Source: Sandaracinomonas sp041180785 | GTDB taxonomy: Bacteria > Bacteroidota > Bacteroidia > Cytophagales > Spirosomataceae | Assembly: GCA_041180785.1 (NCBI GenBank) | Contig: JBEGQV010000048.1 | Location: forward strand, 1-10,000 | Length of the DNA stretch: 10,000 nt | Direction: 5' to 3' | Shown: positions 1-6,269 of the stretch, in pieces | How positions within the stretch are numbered: position 1 is the stretch's first letter | How the letters are laid out: every line of letters starts with the position of its first letter | Translations under genes and position numbers: made by a program | Notes under the pieces: generated by a model | The model's database searches: none | Seen by the model: only the letters and a program-made list of their open reading frames with translations | What the model was told of the DNA's origin: nothing

Positions 1-240
1 GATACTAACAGGTGATTAAAGAAATCACACCTATCGACTCTGCATGTCGACGCCCAGATGCCCTCCTCGGCAGAGTTTGGAAGAGGCTGAACGATGGCTA
101 TTGGTTAATCTTCCTGATTAAGCAGCCATGGCATACGAAGTATTGCCAGCTATGTTTCGAAGGTTTTTTCAACAGGAAATACCTACAACTCCCGACGTGC
201 TTACCATCAACCGTTTAAGCTGTCAAAACCGGTCGACCCC
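1..240 (-). ncRNA. ssrA: tmRNA (transfer-messenger RNA), 5' part, truncated by window start
   Basis: tmRNA rescues stalled ribosomes: it enters as an alanyl-tRNA mimic, then encodes a degradation tag. Reading the minus strand from 240, the RNA begins GGGGUCGACC and continues GGUUUUGACAGC, the usual 5' half of the tRNA-like domain (family form GGGGnUG...UUCGACAG). About 95 nt further in is a tag frame GNTSYAMAA followed by UAA, matching Bacteroidota tags (Gly first, YA-x-AA end). The stop codon sits in a hairpin (105-110 pairs with 116-121), as in helix 5 of known tmRNAs, and another hairpin (11-17 with 23-31, 2-nt bulge) fits a downstream pseudoknot. The 3' half of the tRNA-like domain, with T-arm and CCA end, lies left of the window. 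A 68-codon open frame on the opposite strand (12-218) is a by-product. The mature 5' end at 240 is inferred from the GGGG. Confidence 0.92.
118..147 (-). other. tmRNA tag-peptide reading frame (GNTSYAMAA, stop UAA)
   Basis: On the minus strand the codons GGC AAT ACT TCG TAT GCC ATG GCT GCT TAA encode G-N-T-S-Y-A-M-A-A and stop. Resume codon GGC is assigned by alignment of the preceding AUAGCU with AUAGUC before the E. coli resume codon. The C-terminal hydrophobic-Ala-Ala end is the ClpXP/ClpAP-type degradation signal known from other species. The tag is translated only by trans-translation, so there is no start codon or ribosome binding site. Confidence 0.9.
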
Positions 241-254
241 TTTTTTTGTTTTTT

Positions 255-296
255 GTTATGTGTTATGAGTTATGGGTTATGGGTTATGAGTTATGA
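255..296 (+). repeat. Heptamer array, left arm (six GTTATGN units)
   Basis: Six consecutive 7-bp units, GTTATG followed by T, A, G, G, A, A, with no interruption. It lies 15 bp upstream of the inferred tmRNA 5' end. The same heptamer recurs in opposite orientation at 415-477; positions 269-290 are perfectly complementary to 429-450, a 22-bp inverted repeat. No coding potential is evident. Confidence 0.9.
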
Positions 297-330
297 GATA
301 CAACTTCATATTCTAAAAACAAATAATTCA

Positions 331-370
331 AATCAAATCAAATCAAATCAAATCAAATCAAATCAAATCA
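331..370. repeat. Pentanucleotide microsatellite (AATCA)x8
   Basis: Eight perfect AATCA units in tandem, flanked on both sides by a direct copy of AATAATTCA (322-330 and 371-379). It sits in the centre of the inverted heptamer arrays. Perfect short tandem repeats are prone to slippage, so copy number may vary between strains. There is no open frame across it, so any effect would be on spacing or transcription and not on a protein. Confidence 0.92.
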
Positions 371-388
371 AATAATTCATAACAACTA

Positions 389-396
389 CAAAATTA
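389..396 (-). promoter_or_regulatory. Possible -7 element for ssrA (TAATTTTG)
   Basis: On the minus strand this reads TAATTTTG, an exact match to the Bacteroidota -7 consensus TAnnTTTG. It is the clearest match I found upstream of the tmRNA. If used, transcription would start near 382 and the primary transcript would carry about 140 nt of repeat-containing leader to be removed from mature tmRNA. The nearest upstream TTG is only about 13 nt away, shorter than the usual 17-23 nt spacer, so this call is weak in AT-rich DNA. Confidence 0.3.
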
Positions 397-414
397 TATA
401 AATATTTAACAAAA

Positions 415-477
415 CCCATAACCCATACCTCATAACCCATAACCCATAACCCATAATTCATAACCCATAATTCATAT
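415..477 (-). repeat. Heptamer array, right arm (nine CCCATAA-like units, inverted to left arm)
   Basis: Nine contiguous 7-bp units on the plus strand: mostly CCCATAA, with variants CCCATAC, CTCATAA, TTCATAA and TTCATAT. This is the reverse complement of the left array. The last unit overlaps the stop codon of the Lrp-family gene at 472-474, so the array begins exactly at the end of that gene. An isolated further unit, TTCATAA, lies at 376-382. In RNA made from the minus strand the two arrays could fold into a long stem around the pentamer repeat. Confidence 0.9.
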
Positions 478-936
478 CGGTAACTTCGTTGAATTCTTCA
501 CCTCATGCATCACAAATAAACTATTGATGTGAGCTACCATGGGAAGTGCCGATAACTTGTCCTGGTAGAATTTGTTGTACGTTTCAACATCAGCACATAC
601 AACATTTAAAATGTAATCAAAGTTCCCGGAGACTAAATGACAAGCAGTAACTTCTGGGAATTCTTGCACCGAATGCTCAAATTCTGTGAAATTTGCCCGA
701 TTTTGCTTTTCCAAAGTCACCTGACAATGCACCAACAAGCCTAAATTTAACTTCCTCCTGTTCAACAAAGCTACCTGCTTGATGATATATCCTTCTTCAT
801 CTAAGTGTTTGACGCGCTCATGCGTGGGACTTATCGATAGGTTTACCCGCTCCGCTAATTCCTTAATCGTGATTTGGCTATTTTCTTGAAGAATTTTCAA
901 TATTTTAATATCCAGTGGGTCTAAAAGCTGTTTCAT
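472..936 (-). CDS. Lrp/AsnC-family transcriptional regulator, probable alanine-responsive regulator of ald
   Basis: Encodes 154 residues, the normal length of the family. An N-terminal helix-turn-helix spans about residues 22-50 (ITIKELAERVNLSISPTHER region), preceded by the typical LDxxILKIL start. The C-terminal RAM/AsnC ligand-binding domain covers about 65-145 and has the characteristic SGNFDY turn at 103-108. ATG at 934-936 is the only sensible start. It is divergent from alanine dehydrogenase across 222 bp, an arrangement known for AldR-ald in other bacteria, so the likely role is a cytoplasmic regulator that binds an amino acid (alanine inferred) and activates or represses ald and itself. 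The gene ends within a heptamer repeat array. Family certain; ligand and target inferred from context. Confidence 0.92.
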   Translation of the reverse strand: MKQLLDPLDIKILKILQENSQITIKELAERVNLSISPTHERVKHLDEEGYIIKQVALLNRRKLNLGLLVHCQVTLEKQNRANFTEFEHSVQEFPEVTACHLVSGNFDYILNVVCADVETYNKFYQDKLSALPMVAHINSLFVMHEVKNSTKLPI

Positions 937-980
937 TACTCAAAATATTTTTTGGTAAATAGGAAATTAATTACTTGTTA

Positions 981-1019
981 ACAGAAAAATTTTCTACAAT
1001 TAACAATATTACAGAAAAA
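981..1019. promoter_or_regulatory. Candidate Lrp-family operator (repeated AGAAAA/TTTTCT half-sites)
   Basis: Two copies of ACAGAAAAA start 30 bp apart (981 and 1011), and TTTTCT at 990-995 forms an inverted repeat with AGAAAA at 1013-1018, with AAT/ATT also symmetric inside. AGAAAA at 983-988 also faces TTTTCT at 990-995. Spacing near three helical turns is what a multimeric Lrp-type protein wrapping DNA could use. The site lies between the divergent regulator and ald, upstream of the ald -7 element. No promoter for the regulator gene itself could be assigned. Function is inferred from symmetry and position only. Confidence 0.45.
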
Positions 1020-1064
1020 AATACTTATTTATGGCTTAAATGCAAAATATTTTAATGGTGTTTG

Positions 1065-1072
1065 TACCTTTG
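1065..1072 (+). promoter_or_regulatory. Probable ald promoter -7 element (TACCTTTG)
   Basis: TACCTTTG is an exact match to the Bacteroidota -7 consensus TAnnTTTG and is placed to transcribe ald. The expected start is near 1079, giving an untranslated leader of about 80 nt that contains the hairpin at 1098-1127. I see no good TTG -33 element at the right distance, which fits a promoter needing an activator such as the neighbouring Lrp-family protein; that last point is inference. Confidence 0.55.
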
Positions 1073-1097
1073 TGTAGTATTATACTTCATCAATGGT

Positions 1098-1135
1098 AAC
1101 GACCACTGGATATTTCCGGTGGTCGTTCTTCTTTT
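1098..1135 (+). terminator. Strong hairpin plus U-rich tail in the ald leader (terminator or attenuator)
   Basis: Bases 1098-1109 (AACGACCACTGG) pair with 1116-1127 over 12 bp, with one G-U wobble, around a 6-nt loop ATATTT. The stem is followed by CTTCTTTTATT and further T-rich sequence. It lies between the predicted ald promoter and the ald ATG at 1159, so it would be transcribed before the gene. It may be an attenuator, the end of a short leader RNA of about 55 nt, or a 5' stabilising stem. The opposite strand has no U-tract after the stem, so the plus direction is favoured. Confidence 0.6.
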
Positions 1136-1158
1136 ATTGACCTTTTCTCTTTTTTGTT

Positions 1159-2232
1159 ATGATTATAGGTACACCAAAAGAAACTAAAAATCAAGAATTT
1201 CGCGTGGGACTCACCCCAGCGGGAGTGTATTCACTCGTTCAAGCCGGTCACACGGTTTACATAGAAACCCATGCGGGTGTGGGTTCTGGATTTTCAAATG
1301 AACAATATCAACAAGCAGGTGCACGCATTTTAGCAACCCCTCAGGAGGTTTACAGCAAATCCGATATGATTGTCAAGGTGAAAGAGCCGCTTGCAGCAGA
1401 ATATTCCTTGATCAAAGAAAATCAAATTGTTTTCACCTATTTCCATTTTGCGGCTTCTAAATCGTTAATGGATGCCATGATTGCTTCGAAAGGGATTTGC
1501 ATTGCTTACGAGACAGTTGAGGCAGAAGACAAAAGCTTACCGCTTTTGACGCCGATGTCGGAGGTTGCCGGACGAATGGCGGTGCAAGTAGGGGCCTATT
1601 ATTTAGGAAAATCACAGGGCGGAAAAGGAAAGATGCTTGGTGGTGTTCCTGGAGTGAAACCTGCTAATGTGTTGATTTTAGGTGGTGGAGTGGTAGGTAC
1701 ACAAGCAGCTAAAATGGCAGCTGGACTAGGTGCCAACGTGACCATCATGGATACCAATTTAAATCGTTTACGTTATTTAGAAGATACCTTGCCACCCAAT
1801 GTAGATACGCAGTATTCTACACCTTACGCCATTCAAGAGCATTTACCCAAAGTAGATTTACTTATTGGCGCAGTGCTTTTGCATGGGGCTAAGGCTCCTC
1901 ATTTGATCAAGAAAGAAGATTTGGTGAAGATGGAAATAGGAACTGTTTTAGTGGATGTGGCGGTTGATCAGGGAGGATGTATTGAAACCTGTCATCCAAC
2001 CACGCATGAAAATCCCGTTTTTGAAATAGAGGGTATCCTGCATTATTGCGTGGCCAATATGCCTGGTGCGGTGCCACAAACTTCTACACTTGCTTTAACA
2101 CAGGCTACCTTGCCTTATGTGCAATTACTTGCCAATTTAGGCTGGGAAGAGGCCTGTAAACGAAACAATTCACTCTACAAAGGCCTGTGCATTTCGAAGG
2201 GTGAATTGTTAGATGATCGTTTAAAGGGTTAG
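1159..2232 (+). CDS. ald: Alanine dehydrogenase
   Basis: Cytoplasmic NAD-dependent enzyme that reversibly deaminates L-alanine to pyruvate and ammonium (EC 1.4.1.1). All diagnostic residues lie at the standard family positions: R15 and K75 (substrate binding, RVGLTP and KVKEP), H96 (TYFHFA), the nucleotide-binding glycines GGGVVG at 175-180, D198 ending the second Rossmann strand, and D270 in DVAVDQGG. Length is 357 residues against about 370 usual; the shortfall is at the C-terminus, where the last residues (after LYKG) do not resemble the usual ending. The catalytic core is complete. ATG at 1159 starts right at the conserved MIIGTPKE motif. A divergent Lrp-family gene probably regulates it; a terminator hairpin follows at 2242. 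Confidence 0.96.
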   Translation: MIIGTPKETKNQEFRVGLTPAGVYSLVQAGHTVYIETHAGVGSGFSNEQYQQAGARILATPQEVYSKSDMIVKVKEPLAAEYSLIKENQIVFTYFHFAASKSLMDAMIASKGICIAYETVEAEDKSLPLLTPMSEVAGRMAVQVGAYYLGKSQGGKGKMLGGVPGVKPANVLILGGGVVGTQAAKMAAGLGANVTIMDTNLNRLRYLEDTLPPNVDTQYSTPYAIQEHLPKVDLLIGAVLLHGAKAPHLIKKEDLVKMEIGTVLVDVAVDQGGCIETCHPTTHENPVFEIEGILHYCVANMPGAVPQTSTLALTQATLPYVQLLANLGWEEACKRNNSLYKGLCISKGELLDDRLKG

Positions 2233-2241
2233 GGATTGTCG

Positions 2242-2282
2242 ATAGGGGTTACTTCCAGAAAGTTTCCCCTATTATTTTTCTT
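2242..2282 (+). terminator. Rho-independent terminator of ald
   Basis: ATAGGGG (2242-2248) pairs with CCCCTAT (2266-2272); inside, ACTT (2251-2254) can pair with AAGT (2260-2263) across a TT/TT internal loop. The stem is followed by TATTTTTCTT, a U-tract in the plus direction only. It begins 9 bp after the ald stop and contains the stop codon of the convergent tolC gene (2249-2251) in its loop, so one sequence serves both gene ends. Confidence 0.7.
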
Positions 2283-3541
2283 AATTCAATTTCTTGTTTC
2301 TTGGCTTGGTAATTAAATTGTACCAAAGACAATTGAGCTTCTTCCACCAAATTTTCTGCTTGGTCTAATTCGATTTTTTTAATCAATCCTTGTGTGTATC
2401 GATCCGATGCCAACTTTAAAGCATATTGTGCTTGTTGAACAGCTTTCTCTTGAGCATCAATGCGTTGCATCATGGTCACAAGTGTATTTCTAGCACTGCG
2501 CTCCGCATAACTTAACTTTTTCTCTGTATCCGTTTTTAGATATTGGATGCGTTCTTCATTTAACTTAGCAATTTGGGTTTGCATATCTGTACGCTTTCCA
2601 GAATAAATAGGGATGTTTAATTTGATTCCCAACACGGAGTTCAAACGAAAATCATCTGAAAAATTAGGCGTTTCTCCATTTAAGCGGGGCACATATCCAT
2701 TTCTAACACCAAGTGAAGCCACACCTGAGATGGATGGTAAATTTCCACCTTTTGATAGTTCAGTCTCTTTTTTTGCTAAGATCTCTTGGGCAGAAAATGA
2801 TTGCATGTCGAGGTTGTTACTCAAGGATTGCTCTTGTATGTATTTTTTATCAGGAGCGATGGATTGGTCTTTCAAAAGTCCACTAGCATCTTTCCCATAA
2901 AGCGTACTGAGGTAATCCAGTAAATCAAACAATTGTCCTTCAATTTCAGCAATTTTTACAGCATGATTTTGATTTCTAACCTGCTGAGCAATTTTCTCAT
3001 ATTCCAAATTGGTACCAGACATCACTTGTTTGTTGATGATATCTAATTGTTCTTCTAAGCGTTTTTGCTGATTCTTTTGAACCGCTAAGCTTTTGCTCAA
3101 TAATTGATATTGATAGTACAATTGAGTGATTTGATAAGCCAAATTAGCTTCTTGGGTCTCAATTTGAGCTTTAGTAACTGCATTTTCCAAACGGGTTTTT
3201 TCTATGGCTAGGGCATTTTTTCCCCAATCATAAATCACATGGTTGGCAGAAAAACCAGTTGTGTAATTCATGTTAGGCTGAAACTGTAAACTCATGCCAT
3301 TGAAATTGGCTTTCGCCACTGGATCTATGCGAGTTACTCCTAAATCGGCTCCTATAATTGGTTTCCCAAGCGATTCTTGAATTTGGGTTTTGACTTCACC
3401 TATTTTTAAAAGTGATTGTTGGCTTTTCAAGGCAGAGGAATTCGATAGAATTCCATTGATTAAGGTGTTCAAATCAGCATGCTGTGCCTTTCCCGAAAAA
3501 GAAAATACAATGATGCTAGAAAGAATGATAAGTTTTTTCAT
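2249..3541 (-). CDS. tolC: TolC-family outer membrane efflux protein
   Basis: Encodes 430 residues. The N-terminus is a typical signal peptide (KK, hydrophobic core about 4-16, likely cleavage after GKA at 17-19), so the product is exported. The rest is a TolC/OEP-type protein: long Gln/Glu/Lys-rich helical stretches in two halves, with NHVIYDWG and LNIPIYSGKR motifs that correspond to the two structural repeats ('yDwG' and 'P(i/l)y.Gg' strand starts). Such proteins form trimeric channels through the outer membrane for drug export. It is the last gene of the emrA-emrB-tolC operon; its ATG lies 1 nt after the emrB stop (TAATATG), implying translational coupling. No terminator for this strand is evident after the stop. 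The exact family role is certain; the substrate is unknown. Confidence 0.93.
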   Translation of the reverse strand: MKKLIILSSIIVFSFSGKAQHADLNTLINGILSNSSALKSQQSLLKIGEVKTQIQESLGKPIIGADLGVTRIDPVAKANFNGMSLQFQPNMNYTTGFSANHVIYDWGKNALAIEKTRLENAVTKAQIETQEANLAYQITQLYYQYQLLSKSLAVQKNQQKRLEEQLDIINKQVMSGTNLEYEKIAQQVRNQNHAVKIAEIEGQLFDLLDYLSTLYGKDASGLLKDQSIAPDKKYIQEQSLSNNLDMQSFSAQEILAKKETELSKGGNLPSISGVASLGVRNGYVPRLNGETPNFSDDFRLNSVLGIKLNIPIYSGKRTDMQTQIAKLNEERIQYLKTDTEKKLSYAERSARNTLVTMMQRIDAQEKAVQQAQYALKLASDRYTQGLIKKIELDQAENLVEEAQLSLVQFNYQAKKQEIELRKIIGETFWK

Positions 3542-3542
3542 A

Positions 3543-5126
3543 TTAATGCGCTTCTTCTGCTGCTTTATTTAATTTGTTTATTTCTGCTTTACTTCTCTTC
3601 GGGGTTCTTAATAAAAAGATGAAAGGGAAGATGCAGATGAAAATGATGGATACTAATCGGAAAGTGTCTAAATAAGCCAAATAATAGGCTTGTTTGGTGA
3701 CAATCAAATCGATATTTTTATATGCAATTTGCGTGGCCTGAAAAGCGTCTCCAGTTTTCTGTTGGATCATGGAGGCAATGCCCTGAAAACGTTGCTGAAA
3801 GGCTGGATTTTCAGGTGTAATATTTGCCAATAAATCGGAACGATGTTGGGCCGCTCTTGAGGTAGCGTAATTATTGGCCACTGCAATTCCAAAGGCTCCA
3901 CCTAGTTGTCGGATCATGTTGGAAATAGAAATACCTGCAGGGAAATCTTTTGGTTCTAAGCCGGCCACGGCTTGATTGATTAACGGCATTTGCAACATAG
4001 ATACTCCCACCACACGCAACATTTGCATGGGGAAAAATTCCCATTTGCCCATGTCTGCCGTTGAACTGCCCCCAATGAAACCAAAAACTACATAAATACA
4101 GATACCAGCCACCATAAACGGAATGGGTTTCCCGCCCGTTGATAAATACTTGCCAATAATAGGGAAGAGGAATACCCCTAAAAAGGTAGGTAGCATCAAG
4201 GACCAACCTGTTTCGGTCGGTGTCAATCCGTTAATGCGTTGAACCATTAAAGGATAAACAAACACGGAAGTAAAGAGTCCAAATCCGCCGACAACGGTAA
4301 ATATGGAACTCATGGCAAAGGTTTTGTTATTAAAAACATTCAAATTAACTACAGGATGTTCAGTAGTCTTTTCTCTCCAAATAAATCCAATGAGTCCTAA
4401 AAATGTGGTAATGGTCAAAATGCTAATTGTTCTCGACTCAAACCAGCCTTCACCTTCTCCTTTTTCTAATATGTATTGAATAGAGCCAACAAATAGCATT
4501 AACAACAAAATTCCCGCGTAATCTATTTTGATTTTATCCTTATGCGTTCCTTCGCCAGGTTTTCGTTCGATGAAGACGATGGTTAAAACGGTAGCTAACA
4601 CACAAATAGGAATGTTGACAAAGAAAATGTCCGACCATTTTAAGTTATCTACAATCCAACCACCTAAAACGGGCCCCAAAGATGGTCCCATGACAATTCC
4701 CATGGCAAAAAAGCCTGATGCCAAGGGTCTTTCTTCTGGTTCGAAGGCGTCAAATAAAATAGCTTGAGAGGTTGATAGGAGGGCTCCTCCACCAATTCCT
4801 TGTACAAATCGCCACAGAACAAGTTCCCATAGGGTGTCACTCATTCCGCAGAAATACGACGCAATACCAAATATGATGATCGAGGTGGTATAATAGTTCT
4901 TACGACCAAAATATTCTCCTAAAAAGCCCGTCATGGGGATGATGATTACATTGGCAATCGCATAACTGGTGATTACCCAGGCAATGTCCTCAATCGTCGC
5001 ACCTAATGAACCAGATATCTGATTCAAGGCCACATTGACAATTGTGGTATCCAACAATTCCATGATGGCGGCTGTAATCGTTGTTAAGACAATGATTACT
5101 TTCGCAAATCCTTGTGGTTTTGCCAT
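3543..5126 (-). CDS. emrB: DHA2-family MFS multidrug efflux transporter (EmrB-like, 14 TM)
   Basis: Encodes 527 residues, normal for the 14-helix drug:H+ antiporter family 2. Motif D1 LDTTIVNVAL is at 25-34, motif A GFLGEYFGRKN at 67-77, motif B RFVQGIGGG at 106-114, and the antiporter motif C with GPSLGPVLGG at 147-156. Hydrophobic segments recur to about residue 505, followed by a basic cytoplasmic tail. It would sit in the inner membrane and pump hydrophobic toxic compounds with proton exchange, joined by the EmrA adaptor to the TolC channel. The start ATG lies 1 nt after the emrA stop (TAACATG) and the stop lies 1 nt before the tolC start, so all three are tightly coupled. Substrate cannot be predicted. 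Confidence 0.95.
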   Translation of the reverse strand: MAKPQGFAKVIIVLTTITAAIMELLDTTIVNVALNQISGSLGATIEDIAWVITSYAIANVIIIPMTGFLGEYFGRKNYYTTSIIIFGIASYFCGMSDTLWELVLWRFVQGIGGGALLSTSQAILFDAFEPEERPLASGFFAMGIVMGPSLGPVLGGWIVDNLKWSDIFFVNIPICVLATVLTIVFIERKPGEGTHKDKIKIDYAGILLLMLFVGSIQYILEKGEGEGWFESRTISILTITTFLGLIGFIWREKTTEHPVVNLNVFNNKTFAMSSIFTVVGGFGLFTSVFVYPLMVQRINGLTPTETGWSLMLPTFLGVFLFPIIGKYLSTGGKPIPFMVAGICIYVVFGFIGGSSTADMGKWEFFPMQMLRVVGVSMLQMPLINQAVAGLEPKDFPAGISISNMIRQLGGAFGIAVANNYATSRAAQHRSDLLANITPENPAFQQRFQGIASMIQQKTGDAFQATQIAYKNIDLIVTKQAYYLAYLDTFRLVSIIFICIFPFIFLLRTPKRSKAEINKLNKAAEEAH

Positions 5127-5127
5127 G

Positions 5128-6165
5128 TTATTTTACAGGAATTGAAACTTCTAATGATAAACCTGCTCTCAAAATGGATTTAACTTTCGATAAATCTTTG
5201 ATGGCAATTTTTACAGGTACGCGTTGGGCTACTTTGACAAAATTTCCAGAGGCATTGTCGGGAGGTAACAAGGAAGCCTTCGCACCTGTTGATTCAGAAA
5301 TAGAAATAATCGTGCCTTCAATTTTATCATTTGGATAGGCATCAAGTACAATTTCGGCAGGTTGACCCACTTGTAATTTTCCCACTTGAGTTTCTTTAAA
5401 ATTGGCTACTACCCAGTATTGTGAATCATCCACGATGGTCATTAAGGGTTGAGAAACTTGGATAAATTGTCCAGGTTCTACGGATTTCTTTCCGATTTTA
5501 CCATTTTCTGGCGCCAACACGACAAAGTAACTTAACTTCAATTCCTGTTGTCTTACTTTGATTTCTTTTAATTTCAAAGCATTTTCAGCCTTTCTTAATA
5601 ATGCAGTTAAAATGGCTTTCTTCGATTCAGTACTTACATATTCTGCTTTTGCACCCGTTAATTTTACATCAGCCAAGTCTTTTTGGTCTTTAATCTCTAA
5701 TAATTGCTGGTGTGTAATCGCCTTGTTTTTTTCTAAGCTAGCATAAGTTGCTAAATCGCGTTCAAATTTAGAAGCACCCACTTGTGCCGCTGTTACTTGC
5801 GATTTTTGAGCGATCAAACCTTTTTCTAAATTTGATAAATTGGCTTTTGCATTTTCAATTTCAATTTTAGCCTGTTCCACATCTGCTTTCATTTCTTCCA
5901 AAACCAATTGAGCCTCTGCATCATCAATCACTAAAAGGGTATCGCCTTTTTTTACTTCTTCAAAGTCATTAAGATGAACCGATTTGACATAACCAGCAGC
6001 TCTGCTCAAAACGGGCACAAAATAGGTTTCTACCTGTGCATTGTCCGTATCTTCGTGGGTGCTCACATAACGGTATTTATTGAAACCGTAGATGGCTGCA
6101 ACTAATAGGACTACTCCAAGAATGATTTTGGGTAAATTACTTTTGGCTTTTTCTGATTTTGACAT
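5128..6165 (-). CDS. emrA: HlyD/EmrA-family membrane fusion protein
   Basis: Encodes 345 residues (E. coli EmrA has 390). A basic N-terminus is followed by a single membrane segment at about 13-28. The biotinyl-lipoyl-like half-motif begins with the EmrA hallmark DTDNAQVETYFVPVLSRAAGYV (residues about 39-60 region) and VKKGDTLLVIDD. Residues about 80-210 form a Glu/Lys/Ala-rich coiled-coil hairpin, and the second lipoyl half and beta-barrel follow (LAPENGKIGK, VEPGQ, VVANFKE). It bridges the inner membrane pump EmrB to TolC across the periplasm. It is the first gene of the operon, divergent from a marR gene across 104 bp that hold a candidate operator and promoters for both directions. Confidence 0.95.
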   Translation of the reverse strand: MSKSEKAKSNLPKIILGVVLLVAAIYGFNKYRYVSTHEDTDNAQVETYFVPVLSRAAGYVKSVHLNDFEEVKKGDTLLVIDDAEAQLVLEEMKADVEQAKIEIENAKANLSNLEKGLIAQKSQVTAAQVGASKFERDLATYASLEKNKAITHQQLLEIKDQKDLADVKLTGAKAEYVSTESKKAILTALLRKAENALKLKEIKVRQQELKLSYFVVLAPENGKIGKKSVEPGQFIQVSQPLMTIVDDSQYWVVANFKETQVGKLQVGQPAEIVLDAYPNDKIEGTIISISESTGAKASLLPPDNASGNFVKVAQRVPVKIAIKDLSKVKSILRAGLSLEVSIPVK

Positions 6166-6182
6166 AGAGATTTATTTTTTGA

Positions 6183-6213
6183 CAAAATAACAAAGGTTTT
6201 TAAAGATTGTCAA
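6183..6213 (-). promoter_or_regulatory. Probable promoter of the emrA-emrB-tolC operon
   Basis: On the minus strand, TTGACA (6208-6213) is followed after 17 nt, 20 nt counting from its TTG, by TTATTTTG (6183-6190). This matches the Bacteroidota pattern TTG - 17 to 23 nt - TAnnTTTG with one mismatch in the -7 box. It lies 18 bp upstream of the emrA ATG. The -33 box directly abuts the palindrome at 6215-6226, so a bound MarR repressor would block it. Confidence 0.5.
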
Positions 6214-6214
6214 G

Positions 6215-6226
6215 TTAGTTGACTAA
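6215..6226. promoter_or_regulatory. Candidate MarR operator (TTAGTTGACTAA)
   Basis: Perfect palindromic arms TTAGT and ACTAA around a central TG. An overlapping inverted repeat, GTCAA-5 nt-TTGAC, spans 6209-6223. The site covers the -33 element of marR and touches the -33 element of emrA, the classical place for autoregulated MarR repressors. Resembles palindromes bound by MarR-family proteins generally; binding is inferred. Confidence 0.55.
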
Positions 6227-6251
6227 AATTTATTTTTTTTCATTAATTTTG
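6219..6251 (+). promoter_or_regulatory. Probable marR promoter
   Basis: TTG at 6219-6221, then 22 nt, then TAATTTTG at 6244-6251, an exact match to the Bacteroidota -7 consensus TAnnTTTG. The predicted start near 6258 gives a leader of about 12 nt before the TTG start codon at 6270. The -33 element lies inside the candidate operator, consistent with autorepression. Confidence 0.55.
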
Positions 6252-6269
6252 TACAAAAAATAGATTTTT

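Noticed and set aside
104..147. SRP (4.5S) RNA, because of the GCAGCCATGGCA stretch next to a hairpin
   Set aside because: The symmetric loop and GNRA-type tetraloop of SRP RNA are missing, and the opposite strand gives a clear tmRNA tag frame and 5' domain.
12..218. Plus-strand open frame of 68 codons as a small protein gene
   Set aside because: It is antisense to the tmRNA; its sequence is explained by tmRNA structure and it shows no family resemblance or promoter.
255..477. CRISPR array or telomere-like repeat
   Set aside because: Units are 5 or 7 bp in direct tandem with no spacers, and the site is an ordinary intergenic gap between lrp and ssrA.
2613..2900. Plus-strand open frame of 95 codons opposite tolC, and similar antisense frames at 3390-3572, 4528-4767, 5114-5338, 5558-5746, 6909-7181, 7300-7485 and 7595-7801
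   Set aside because: All are shadows of strongly supported genes on the other strand, with no motifs of their own.
3871..4206. Second minus-strand open frame of 111 codons inside emrB
   Set aside because: It lies wholly inside the well-supported emrB gene in another frame and its translation resembles no family.
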